Positions 8,015 through 16,000 of a stretch of 36,497 nt of DNA are shown piece after piece. The position numbers were made by a program, and so were the translations under genes. Under the pieces are notes generated by a model, which saw nothing but the letters and a program-made list of their open reading frames with translations, was not told the DNA's origin and did no database searches. Position 1 is the first letter of the stretch. Each line of letters opens with the position of its first letter. The stretch spans positions 1 through 36,497 of the forward strand of contig JAAYYW010000325.1 of NCBI GenBank assembly GCA_012515195.1, read 5' to 3'. The DNA is from Leptolinea sp. GTDB taxonomy: Bacteria > Chloroflexota > Anaerolineae > Anaerolineales > Anaerolineaceae.

Positions 8015-9280
8015 ATGACTCTGGATCTTGAAAAAATCCGAAACGAATTTCCTGCTCTGTCCCGCCCGGTATTATTTCTCGATAATCCGGGCGGTACTCA
8101 AATAACTTCCCGCAGTCTTGACCGTATCCAAAATTATCTTATTCATACGAATGCAAACCATAACGGCAGTTTCGAAACCAGTCGATTATCTGACCAACTG
8201 GTGGATGAAGCACGTACCGCGGCTGCTGAATTCTTGAATGCATCATCGGATCGAGAAATTGTCTTTGGTCCCAATATGACCTCGTTGACCTTTAATTTAA
8301 GCCGTTCACTGGGTCATCTGCTTAGAACCGGAGATACCATTGTGGTAACACGGTTGGATCATGATGCGAATATATCTCCCTGGCTTCTTCTCGCTCAAGA
8401 TTCTGGCTGCAATATCCGCTGGGTGGATTTTAACCCGGATGACTGCACCATCGACCTTGCGGATTACGAGAGAGCCATGGAAGAAAAACCGCGATTGGTT
8501 GCATTCGGTTACGCTTCCAATGCGGTTGGGACGATTAATCCAGCAGCAGAGATGGTGGAAATGGCTCACACTGTTGGCGCGCTTGTTTACATCGACGCGG
8601 TACAGTATGCGCCACATGGCCCAATTGATGTGCAGGCGCTTGACTGTGATTTTCTTGTTTGTTCCGCGTACAAATTCTTTGGTCCGCATGAAGGTGTTCT
8701 ATTCGGGCGGTATGATCTTTTACAAGAGCTGAAAGCATATCGGGTACGTCCTGCGCCGCTTCTTCCACCCGGTAAATTTGAGACAGGTACGGGGAATTTT
8801 GAGAATATGGCTGGAACACTTGGTGCCATGGAATACCTGTTGTGGATTGGTGAAACCTTTGGTTCGGAATTCAAGGAAAACACACGTGAATATTCTGGCC
8901 GGAGGAAAACCTTCAAGCTGGCCATGAATGCCATCCGCGCCTATGAGTATGAGGTCAACCGAGAATTTATCCAACAACTGGAAGGCGTGAAAGGGATACA
9001 CCTTTTCGGGATAATGGATTGGTCCCAGTTGGATCGACGGGTTCCCACAGTCTCATTCACTATAGATAATTGGTCGCCGCAGGACCTTGCCGCGGCTCTG
9101 GATCGGGAAAAAATTTATACCTGGGATGGAAATTTCTATGCCCTGGCTGTCACCGAGCGTTTGGGATTGGAAGGAAGAGGTGGACTTCTCCGGTCAGGGG
9201 CTGTTCACTACAACACATTGGACGAGATCCGCCGATTTGGGAAAGTCTTGCGAAAACTGGCGGAGAAAAGATCGAATTAA
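8015..9280 (+). CDS. Class V aminotransferase, cysteine-desulfurase-like (TIGR01976 type)
   Basis: 421-aa PLP-dependent fold-type I enzyme. The N-terminus shows FLDNPGGTQIT, a strand ends in LDHDANISPW, and the PLP aspartate region is YIDAVQYAPHG. The Schiff-base lysine is in VCSAYKFFGPHEG (about Lys220). It resembles SufS/CsdA in length and layout. However, where desulfurases carry the catalytic Cys loop this protein has LRSGAVHYNT, with no cysteine, so a classical persulfide mechanism is unlikely. It matches the cysteine-desulfurase-like subgroup whose substrate is not established to my knowledge. The gene is preceded by the small 7655 gene and followed by a strong terminator that includes its stop codon. 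Confidence 0.85.
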   Translation: MTLDLEKIRNEFPALSRPVLFLDNPGGTQITSRSLDRIQNYLIHTNANHNGSFETSRLSDQLVDEARTAAAEFLNASSDREIVFGPNMTSLTFNLSRSLGHLLRTGDTIVVTRLDHDANISPWLLLAQDSGCNIRWVDFNPDDCTIDLADYERAMEEKPRLVAFGYASNAVGTINPAAEMVEMAHTVGALVYIDAVQYAPHGPIDVQALDCDFLVCSAYKFFGPHEGVLFGRYDLLQELKAYRVRPAPLLPPGKFETGTGNFENMAGTLGAMEYLLWIGETFGSEFKENTREYSGRRKTFKLAMNAIRAYEYEVNREFIQQLEGVKGIHLFGIMDWSQLDRRVPTVSFTIDNWSPQDLAAALDREKIYTWDGNFYALAVTERLGLEGRGGLLRSGAVHYNTLDEIRRFGKVLRKLAEKRSN

Positions 9281-9327
9281 TAGATAAACACCTGGGTGAG
9301 GGGGGCACCCAAGTGCTTATCTATTAA
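9277..9327 (+). terminator. Intrinsic terminator after the aminotransferase
   Basis: A 22-bp stem with two wobble positions (arms 9277-9298 and 9306-9327) around an AGGGGGG loop, followed by TATTTTATAT. The left arm contains the TAA stop codon. Confidence 0.85.
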
Positions 9328-9381
9328 TATTTTATATCCTTATTCCTAAATTTGCAAGAGGTTTAGGAAAGAATTTACAAG

Positions 9382-9455
9382 TGCCCCAGGCGGGAATTGA
9401 ACCCACAGCCTTAGCCTTAGGAGTGCTCTGCTCTGTCCATTTGAGCTACTGGGGC
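9382..9455 (-). tRNA. tRNA-Arg (CCU anticodon)
   Basis: A 74-nt cloverleaf on the minus strand. The acceptor stem GCCCCAG/CTGGGGC is perfect (7 bp). The D arm is GCTC...GAGC with AAATGGACA loop, and the T arm is GTGGG-TTCAATT-CCCGC. The 7-nt anticodon loop CTCCTAA gives anticodon CCU, reading AGG. CCA is not encoded. The anticodon stem is weak: GAGCA against GGCTA pairs only in its three central positions, with mismatches at 27-43 and 31-39. Promoter elements TTGAAA (-35) and TATAAT (-10) lie directly upstream. It is probably functional, but the stem defect leaves some doubt. Confidence 0.85.
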
Positions 9456-9465
9456 ATTCATTGGG

Positions 9466-9493
9466 ATTATAGCATTTCACCTGAAAATTTCAA
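9466..9493 (-). promoter_or_regulatory. tRNA-Arg promoter
   Basis: On the minus strand, TTGAAA (9493-9488), a 16-bp spacer and TATAAT (9471-9466), with 10 nt to the tRNA 5' end. This is the best housekeeping-type promoter in the window. Confidence 0.8.
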
Positions 9494-9527
9494 ACAAAAA
9501 AGGGGAGAGGTGTGAATACCTCTCCCC
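9491..9527 (-). terminator. Intrinsic terminator of the EEPVV lipoprotein gene
   Basis: A 10-bp GC-rich stem (GGGGAGAGGT arms, 9502-9511 and 9518-9527) with a 6-nt loop. On the minus strand it is followed by TTTTTTGTTTG. Confidence 0.92.
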
Positions 9528-9544
9528 GGGATGATTATCAGGAT

Positions 9545-10420
9545 CTATTCTGGCTGTTCAGCCGATAGATAATCCCACTGAATTACAACTGGGAGGTAGG
9601 TAGCAGACATTGCACCGAAACCTACCAGACCACCGCCTTTAATCTTGGTGTTGGATGTTTCAATGATCTTTGTTCCATTGACTTCATAGCTGAGTTTGGA
9701 CCCAACACAACTGAATTTTGATACATTGTCTCCGGTCACCCGGACGAGTTTCTGTTTGGCTACACCCTTCTTGATTGTCACATACGGATTTTTGAAGGGG
9801 TCATTATCACGGATGGATTTGTCGTATTGAAGCAGCTGCCACTCACCCTGGGCAGACATCCGGAATTCATACCAACCGGTATAGTCTTCGGAAGCGCGGC
9901 AGAGGAGCGCGACACCGTTCAGGCTCTGTCCATTGCTTTTCCATTTTGCCTCAATCACAACGTCTTCGACCAAAGAATCGTTGATGAATTTATAGGCATA
10001 GGTCTCATTATCACGGATTTTCCAATCCATTATCCCATCCTGCACGAGGGGTGGTTCTGTTTGCATTTGATCGACTGTGACAGCCTGGGTTGTGGTGTAA
10101 ATTTCCTCGGTGTAATTGTCGCTCTCCTCGTCAAAATCATCACGGAAACTGAACCCCTGTTCTTCTTCCTCAACCACAGGTTCTTCTGCCGCAGGTTCCT
10201 CTGCAACAGGTTCCTCGACGATCGGTTCTTCAACAACTGGTTCCTCAACAACTGGTTCTTCAACAACCGGCTCTTCAACAACCGGTTCCTCAACCACAGG
10301 TTCTACGATGACGGGTTCTTCAACTGGTTCTTCTGCTTTGGATGATTTCCCACCGGGCAGTGAACAGGCGGTCAGTATTAGAACCAGAATCAAACCTACT
10401 ACTACGAGCTTCTTTGACAT
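9545..10420 (-). CDS. Lipoprotein with EEPVV repeats and a LamG-like domain
   Basis: 291 aa. The signal peptide ends in the lipobox LILTAC (Cys about residue 19). Residues ~30-88 are about eleven units of a 5-residue acidic Glu-Glu-Pro-Val-Val repeat, a rigid stalk that would lift the domain off the membrane. The rest (SFRDDFDEESDNY ... GVALLCRASEDYTGWYEFRM ... GGGLVGFGAM) follows the same LamG/DUF1080-like pattern as the lipoprotein at 3654-4541. Two cysteines (LLCRAS and FSCVGS) could form a disulfide. The ribosome site GGAGGAG lies 5 nt before the ATG. The gene has its own terminator and stands alone. It is likely a surface-exposed, possibly glycan-binding protein with no catalytic assignment. 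Confidence 0.75.
   Translation of the reverse strand: MSKKLVVVGLILVLILTACSLPGGKSSKAEEPVEEPVIVEPVVEEPVVEEPVVEEPVVEEPVVEEPIVEEPVAEEPAAEEPVVEEEEQGFSFRDDFDEESDNYTEEIYTTTQAVTVDQMQTEPPLVQDGIMDWKIRDNETYAYKFINDSLVEDVVIEAKWKSNGQSLNGVALLCRASEDYTGWYEFRMSAQGEWQLLQYDKSIRDNDPFKNPYVTIKKGVAKQKLVRVTGDNVSKFSCVGSKLSYEVNGTKIIETSNTKIKGGGLVGFGAMSATYLPVVIQWDYLSAEQPE
10165..10345 (-). repeat. 15-bp coding minisatellite (EEPVV stalk)
   Basis: Imperfect 15-bp tandem repeats encode Glu-Glu-Pro-Val-Val units of the lipoprotein stalk. Variation is mostly at third codon positions, so selection on protein sequence is likely. Unit number may vary between strains by replication slippage. Confidence 0.8.
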
Positions 10421-10538
10421 TATCTCCTCCTGAATCGTTGGCGATCTCTGCTGCCGGAAATAATACGCTATTCAACTTTTCACAGCATCAAATCCCCGAC
10501 AGACTGCGATTGACCGATATTATACTAATAGTTTATAG

Positions 10539-10571
10539 ACAAAAAAGAAACCCGAGTCAAGCTCGGGTTTC
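10539..10571 (-). terminator. Intrinsic terminator of the ncRNA gene
   Basis: A perfect 10-bp stem (GAAACCCGAG arms, 10547-10556 and 10562-10571) with a 5-nt loop, followed on the minus strand by TTTTTTGTC. No protein gene ends nearby on this strand: the MFS stop is 320 bp upstream. Confidence 0.9.
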
Positions 10572-10788
10572 ATATGGAACATGAACAGCATTCCCGGACA
10601 AATTTATTTTGGACGCATATCCTGTTGCCAGGAGCCGCCACATCGGGTACGGCGCGTCAAAACCAAACACGGATTGCATTCTAACAATCCTGAACGGGGT
10701 AGCGAATGCTAGCTACCTCTGAGAATATAGGTTTTTTGGAGAATTGACCTCCATCCCTGGAGCCCTCAATTTAGAAAGCCGTTCATGC
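10541..10788 (-). ncRNA. Candidate structured non-coding RNA, class unknown
   Basis: The gap between the MFS gene and the lipoprotein gene has no ORF but looks like a complete RNA gene. The predicted transcript starts near 10788 and ends at the terminator at 10539-10571. Its ends close in an 11-bp stem (GCATGAACGGC at 10788-10778 with GCTGTTCATGT at 10589-10579, including G-U pairs). Inside are these elements. The first is a hairpin at 10771-10742 (AATTGA/TCAATT, internal loop, CTCCA/TGGAG, GGGA tetraloop). The second is GGTAGC/GCTACC with an 8-nt loop (10717-10698). The third is GGATTG/CAATCC with an 8-nt loop (10690-10671). The last is a branched element (10658-10612) with a CCTG-GCAA-CAGG hairpin. 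The two 8-nt loops contain complementary CATTC and GAATG, allowing a kissing interaction. I could not match it by eye to 6S, tmRNA, RNase P, SRP or a riboswitch. Confidence 0.75.
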
Positions 10789-10794
10789 AAATTC

Positions 10795-10823
10795 ACTGTA
10801 GCACGGTGGTGATAAAAATTCAA
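10795..10823 (-). promoter_or_regulatory. Promoter of the ncRNA gene
   Basis: On the minus strand, TTGAAT (10823-10818), a 17-bp spacer and TACAGT (10800-10795) with an upstream TGC extended -10. The predicted start falls at about 10788, exactly where the closing stem of the RNA begins. Confidence 0.65.
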
Positions 10824-10890
10824 TCAAAGTGAAAAAACTCTTAATAAGCGGTCAGACATCAGAGAACTGCGGTTTGATGGTCGCGATATA

Positions 10891-12117
10891 TCAGGGGTGT
10901 GCAGTTCTTTTGCTGGCCATGGTTGATCTTTGCAGGAAAAGGAATGCCAAGACACTGACAAGCCCGATAAAACCGCCCCCATACCAGATGTATTTGGGCC
11001 CCAGGTTATCAGAGAGAAGGCCCCCAAGCACCGGACCAACGCCGTATGCCAGACTATGCGTCATGGAATACAGGCTCAGGTAACGGCCGCGCATGTCTTC
11101 TGGTGCGAGGTTGGCTGCGAATGTGCTTGATGTGGGGACTAGGATCATTTCTCCAATGGTTAGCAGAACCATCGAAATCCAGAATCCCCAGAAACCGGAC
11201 ATAAACGCGATACTGAATGTGGCGATCCCATAGAAAGCCGATCCGACTGCCAGCATGGAATTTGAGGTTTGCTTGCGAGTCCAGGATGTGATGCCTAGTT
11301 GCAATAAAACAATCATGATTCCATTGGTCGCCGGTAGAAAACCGTACAGATTCTCTGGAATACCATACTGTTCTTTCGTGTAGACAGAAAGTAGCAGCCA
11401 CACCAGGGCAGCGCTAACCTGGATCAATGAGAAAGCGGCCACAAATTGCATATAAGGCTTATCTTTAAATATGATGTTGTATCCACCAAACTTTGGTTTG
11501 GAACGTTCGTATTCTACAGGCCCTTTATTTTTCTGGGGAATGGTTTCTTTGCCCAGTATTAGCATCATTAGCCCATACGTGATCATACCAAAGGACGCAC
11601 AAAGAAAAGCAATGGAATACGATGTGGCTGCCAGAAAACCGCCGATTGTTGGACCGAGTGCCACTCCCAGATTGTTGCTCAACCGGAGCATTGAATAGGC
11701 ATCAAGACGTTTGTTTTCCGGGATAAGGTCAGCGAGCATGGCATCAGCACCAACACGGAAAAGAGGATTAAATGCCCCGGCAAGTCCGGCTGTCAGACAA
11801 AAATGGAGGTACGTTGTGGAATTTTGATAGAAAAGGTAAACCAGTCCGTTTCCGAGCAAGCTGATGACCATAACCCACTTGCGGCCGATCCGGTCAGTCA
11901 CTGGTCCGGCAATAAAAGTAAAAATAATGGACATGATCGAATTGACCGTCATGATGGATGCCGAGGCTGTGAGTGGAAGGTTGAGTTTTTCACTCACATA
12001 GACCATCAAAAATGGCCAAATCATGCTGGCGCCGGTGGTGCTTATCAGCAGACCCCAGAAGAGGAGCCAGAATTGGCGGGGGTATTCCTCCCGCGCTTTT
12101 TGGAAACTGGATAACAT
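10891..12117 (-). CDS. MFS transporter, drug-efflux-like
   Basis: About 408 aa from the preferred ATG at 12117, which has a modest CAGG-type ribosome site; the track TTG at 12132 has none. The hydrophobic profile fits 12 transmembrane helices. The conserved loop 2-3 motif A is present as GPVTDRIGRKWVMV, the mark of the major facilitator superfamily, and a weaker repeat occurs in the second half (ANLAPEDMRGRYLSLYS). It should be a proton-coupled exporter in the cytoplasmic membrane; the substrate is unknown. It diverges from the B3/B4-domain gene with a perfect 10-bp inverted repeat between them that could bind a shared regulator. Confidence 0.85.
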   Translation of the reverse strand: MLSSFQKAREEYPRQFWLLFWGLLISTTGASMIWPFLMVYVSEKLNLPLTASASIMTVNSIMSIIFTFIAGPVTDRIGRKWVMVISLLGNGLVYLFYQNSTTYLHFCLTAGLAGAFNPLFRVGADAMLADLIPENKRLDAYSMLRLSNNLGVALGPTIGGFLAATSYSIAFLCASFGMITYGLMMLILGKETIPQKNKGPVEYERSKPKFGGYNIIFKDKPYMQFVAAFSLIQVSAALVWLLLSVYTKEQYGIPENLYGFLPATNGIMIVLLQLGITSWTRKQTSNSMLAVGSAFYGIATFSIAFMSGFWGFWISMVLLTIGEMILVPTSSTFAANLAPEDMRGRYLSLYSMTHSLAYGVGPVLGGLLSDNLGPKYIWYGGGFIGLVSVLAFLFLQRSTMASKRTAHP

Positions 12118-12170
12118 AAACCTGCCTGTCAATAAAAAACGATTAAAAGGTTAGAACGAACTGACTATCA

Positions 12171-12213
12171 TACCAGAATAATTATTCATCCAATGCTGAA
12201 GAATATTCTGGTA
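12171..12213. promoter_or_regulatory. Inverted repeat, candidate operator between divergent genes
   Basis: Arms TACCAGAATA (12171-12180) and TATTCTGGTA (12204-12213) are exact 10-bp reverse complements spaced 33 bp centre to centre, about three helical turns. The right arm runs into the TATTAT -10 (12212-12217) of the B3/B4 gene. The region sits between that gene and the divergent MFS gene. Confidence 0.55.
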
Positions 12214-12245
12214 TTATCAACGATCATAAATTTAGAGGGAATACA

Positions 12246-12929
12246 ATGCGACAATTTGTTTATGACACAGAAATATTAGAGCGATTCCCAGCCATTTCTG
12301 GCGGTTTCATAGTTGGAAATGGTTTGAAAAATGGCACATCGACGGCTGAAGTATGCCGGCTCTATCTGGATGAGCAGCGGGCAGTACTGGAGAGAATTGG
12401 AACGACTCCACTCAGTGAGATACCGACTCTGGCTGGCTGGCGGGCGGCATTCCGGGCGTTCGGTGTGGACCCCACCGGTTACCGCAGCGCGGCGGAAGCC
12501 CTGTTGCGCCGATTGACCAAGAAAGGCGACATTCCATCCATCAATACCATCGTTGATCTATGCAATCTGATCAGCATCCGATATGGGTTGCCGGTGGCTG
12601 CCGTTGATACCCGGTTGGTCAGCCTTCCCATATCTGTCAGGTTCGCGCGGGGAGATGAGGAATTTGTCAATCTGAACCAGTCTGAAGCTGACCATCCAGC
12701 TTCCGGAGAGGTGATCTTTACGGATGAGAATGATGTTGTAATTGCCCGGCGCTGGTGTTGGCGTCAGAGTGAAGAATCGGCCGCCAGGAAAGAGACAACC
12801 GATGTTCTGATCACTATAGAAGCCCAGAATGAAGGTGGTTCAGATCTGGTCATGTCTGCCGTGAACGATCTGCAAATGTTGCTGTCCGCTCATGTGGGGG
12901 GCGAGTACTTATCTTTCTTCCTCCCATAA
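12246..12929 (+). CDS. B3/B4-domain protein (Phe-tRNA synthetase beta editing-domain homologue)
   Basis: 227 aa. The region around residues 50-200 matches the B3/B4 domain of the phenylalanyl-tRNA synthetase beta chain: WRAAFRAFGVDPTGYRSAAEALLRR, then LCNLISIRYGLPVAAVDT, then GEVIFTDENDVVIARRWCWRQ. In PheT this domain hydrolyses mischarged Tyr-tRNA. Free-standing members (COG3382 type) are presumed tRNA or aminoacyl-binding proteins of unproven role. No other synthetase domain is present, and the length is usual for stand-alone members. GAGGGAA lies upstream of the ATG, with a TATTAT -10 overlapped by an inverted repeat. It is soluble. Confidence 0.8.
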   Translation: MRQFVYDTEILERFPAISGGFIVGNGLKNGTSTAEVCRLYLDEQRAVLERIGTTPLSEIPTLAGWRAAFRAFGVDPTGYRSAAEALLRRLTKKGDIPSINTIVDLCNLISIRYGLPVAAVDTRLVSLPISVRFARGDEEFVNLNQSEADHPASGEVIFTDENDVVIARRWCWRQSEESAARKETTDVLITIEAQNEGGSDLVMSAVNDLQMLLSAHVGGEYLSFFLP

Positions 12930-13004
12930 ACATATTCTTGATTCTTTAAGACTTAAGATTCTGCAAAACTATCATGGATTGGCTTTATCCACATTCCGTG
13001 ATGC

Positions 13005-13033
13005 TATAATTTTTACAGACCTCCACTGGAGGT
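13005..13033 (+). promoter_or_regulatory. dnaE extended -10 and SD-like hairpin
   Basis: TGCTATAAT gives an extended -10 with TATAAT at 13005-13010. The early leader then forms ACCTCC-ACT-GGAGGT (13019-13033), a 6-bp hairpin. Its 3' arm is a strong Shine-Dalgarno sequence but lies 26 nt upstream of the ATG. Confidence 0.5.
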
Positions 13034-13059
13034 GCGTTTCTGATTACCCGTAGATCATC

Positions 13060-16000
13060 ATGTCTTTTGTCCACCTGCATGTCCACTCTGAATACTCACT
13101 TCTTGATGGTTTCAGTAATATCAAGAAGTTGATCAAACGTACCAAAGAATTGGATATGCCTGCTATCGCATTGACCGATCATGGAACGATGCATGGCATT
13201 ATTGAGTTTTATAATGCGGCCACCAGCGCGGGCGTAAAACCCATTCTGGGTGTTGAAGCATATCTGGCTTCACGCCGGATGACCGATCGTGAACCTGGTT
13301 TTGACCGAAGTTCAACACATCTGCTTTTACTGGCAGAAAACATTACAGGTTACCGGAATCTGTTAAAGTTAGCCAGTTCGGCCCAGCTTGATGGTTTCTA
13401 TTATTACCCACGGATCGATCATGAGCTTCTGGCCCAACATTCGGAAGGCCTGATTGCTACATCAGGTTGTATGGCTTCGGAGATATCCCGAACTATTCTG
13501 GATCAGGGCGAAGATGCGGCCCGCGCGAAATTGGATTGGTATTACGATGTGTTTGGGGCAGACAACTTTTTCTTGGAATTGCAGCAGCATAATATCCCCG
13601 AATTGGAGACGCTCAACCGTACGCTGCTGAACCTTGGTCCTCGTTATCAGGCACGGTATATTGCCACCAATGATGTGCATTATATAAATCCCTCTGATTC
13701 GCGCTTACAGGATGTACTTCTGGCCGTTCAAACGAATGCCACATTAAATGACCCGAAGCGTATGCGAATGACAGATCCATCCTACTACCTGCGAACTCCG
13801 CAGGAAATGCAGGATATTTTCAGCTCTGTACCTGAAGCCCTGAGCAATACTCTAATGATCTCTGAGCGCTGTAATGTCGACCTCACACCTGAAGGGTATC
13901 ACCTGCCTGTATTTCCTGTACCTGAAGGTTTCACAGCCCAGACGTATTTACTTCATCTGTGTGAAGAAGGTTTGGCAAGGCGTTATAGAAAGCGGGCGTC
14001 AGACCCGAAGGTGCGTGAACGCCTGGAGTATGAACTGGGTGTGATCCATACGATGGGATTTGATGCCTACTTCCTCATTGTGTGGGATCTCTGCCGGTAT
14101 GCACGGGAAGAAGGCATCTGGTATAACGCCCGCGGTTCGGCCGCTGGATCCATGGTGGCATACACCCTGGACATTACTCTGGTTGAACCGATCAATCATG
14201 GATTGATCTTCGAGCGTTTTCTAAATCCGCACCGCATCAGCATGCCAGATATTGATCTGGATTTCCAGGACGATCTGCGCTCAAAGATGTTGGAGTATTG
14301 TGCCCACCAGTACGGTGAAGACCGGGTGGCACAAATCATCACCTTTGGTACGATGGGAGCTCGCGGCGCGCTACGGGATGTGGGGCGGGTAATGGACATT
14401 CCCCTTTCCGAGGTGGACCGGGTTGCCAAAATGATCCCCAATGTGGGGGCAGGCGCCATGACCATAGCTGAGGCTATGGAAGCGGTGCCAGAGATCAAAT
14501 CAGCCTGCGAAAGTGGTTCATATCTCAAAGAGCTAATCGAAACAGCACGTGATATGGAAGGAGTGGTCCGCAATGCGGGAACCCACGCCGCTGGTGTGAT
14601 CATTGCTGATCAACCGATCGTCAACCTTGTACCCCTACACCGGCCAACCAGTGGATCAGACGATAGCCCGGTGAAAGTGGTTACCCAGTTTGATATGGGC
14701 GTTCTTGATGCCCAGCGCCTCTTGAAGGTCGATTTCCTCGGACTGGCAACATTGACGATTATGGCACGGGCTACAGAACTCATATATCAGCGCCACAATG
14801 TCCGCCTTGACTTGCAGAACATTCCCACCGATGACCCTGAAACGTTCGAATTTATATCGCAGGGGCACACGGCTGGAACCTTCCAACTCGAAGGCAATGG
14901 AATGACTCGGTACATTACCCAGATGCACCCCAAGAATCTGGATAATGTCATCGCCATGGTGGCACTTTACCGGCCGGGACCGATGGATTTCATCCCGACA
15001 TACATCAAGCGGATGCACGGGGAAGAAGAAGTCACCTATCGCCATCCCATGCTGGAACCGACGTTTAAGGAAACCTATGGTATCCCGATTTATCAAGAGC
15101 AATTGATGATCGCGGCCATGAATTTGGCTGGATACACCGCTTCAGAAGCAGATGAACTTCGCAAGGCTATCTCGAAGAAAAACGCTCAAGCACTGGAAAA
15201 ACACCGTCAAAAATTCATTTCCGGGGCGAAAGAAAAAGATATACCGGAGGAAACGTCAGCCGCTATTTTTGAAGACTGGGAAAACTTTGCCCGGTATGGT
15301 TTTAACAAAAGCCATGCGGCTGATTATGGTGTCATCGCTGTGCAAACGGCTTACCTCAAAACCCATTACACCATTGAGTATATGACGGCGCTGCTTTCTG
15401 CCTCGAAAAACGAGACCGAAAAAGTGGCGTTCTATATTGCAGACTGCCGTGTTCTGGGGATCAATGTCCTTCCTCCGGATATTAACTCCAGTGGTTGGGA
15501 TTTCACCATTGAGGATTGCGAAAACACATGCAGCGAGATCCGATTCGGTCTCGGAGCTATTAAGAATGTGGGGCAGGGGCCGGTGGAAACGATCCTGGCT
15601 GTGCGTAACGAAGGTGGCCGTTTCAAAGATCTCAATGATTTTGCCCGCCGGGTAGATCTGCGCTCTGTGGGGCGTCGGCCGCTTGAGTCGATGATTAAAG
15701 TTGGAGCGCTGGATGCTTTTGGATCGCGCGCGGCTTTACTGCAAGGCCTTGATCAGGTCATATCTGTCAGTGGGAATCACTTCAAAGCCCTTAATAGCGG
15801 ACAGATGACCTTTTTTGGGACCATCCAGGGTGTTGAAGAGCATATTCAGCTTCCCATGATTGCCGAATTGGACCAGCGTGAAAAATTGGAATGGGAAAAA
15901 GAACTTATTGGCCTTTATGTTTCCGATCATCCACTCTCACCGTATATGGCCTACATGAAAGAAGCTGTGACCCATTTTTCGGCACAGTTGAAAGAAGCCA

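Noticed and set aside
9827-10433. Plus-strand ORFs rich in Phe/Asn or Ser/Thr/Gly over the repeat region
   Set aside because: They are antisense shadows of the 15-bp repeats in the lipoprotein gene, with no ribosome site.
10541-10788. 6S RNA, tmRNA, RNase P RNA or SRP RNA as the identity of the structured RNA
   Set aside because: The shape is multi-hairpin rather than one long rod with a central bubble (6S). No tRNA-like end or tag ORF is present (tmRNA), and no RNase P or SRP core sequences are seen. A covariance-model search is still needed.
10576-10890. The structured region as a 3' UTR or riboswitch of the MFS gene
   Set aside because: It lies downstream of the MFS stop and has its own promoter-like sequence about 70 bp past that stop. 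Its closing stem matches a separate transcript.
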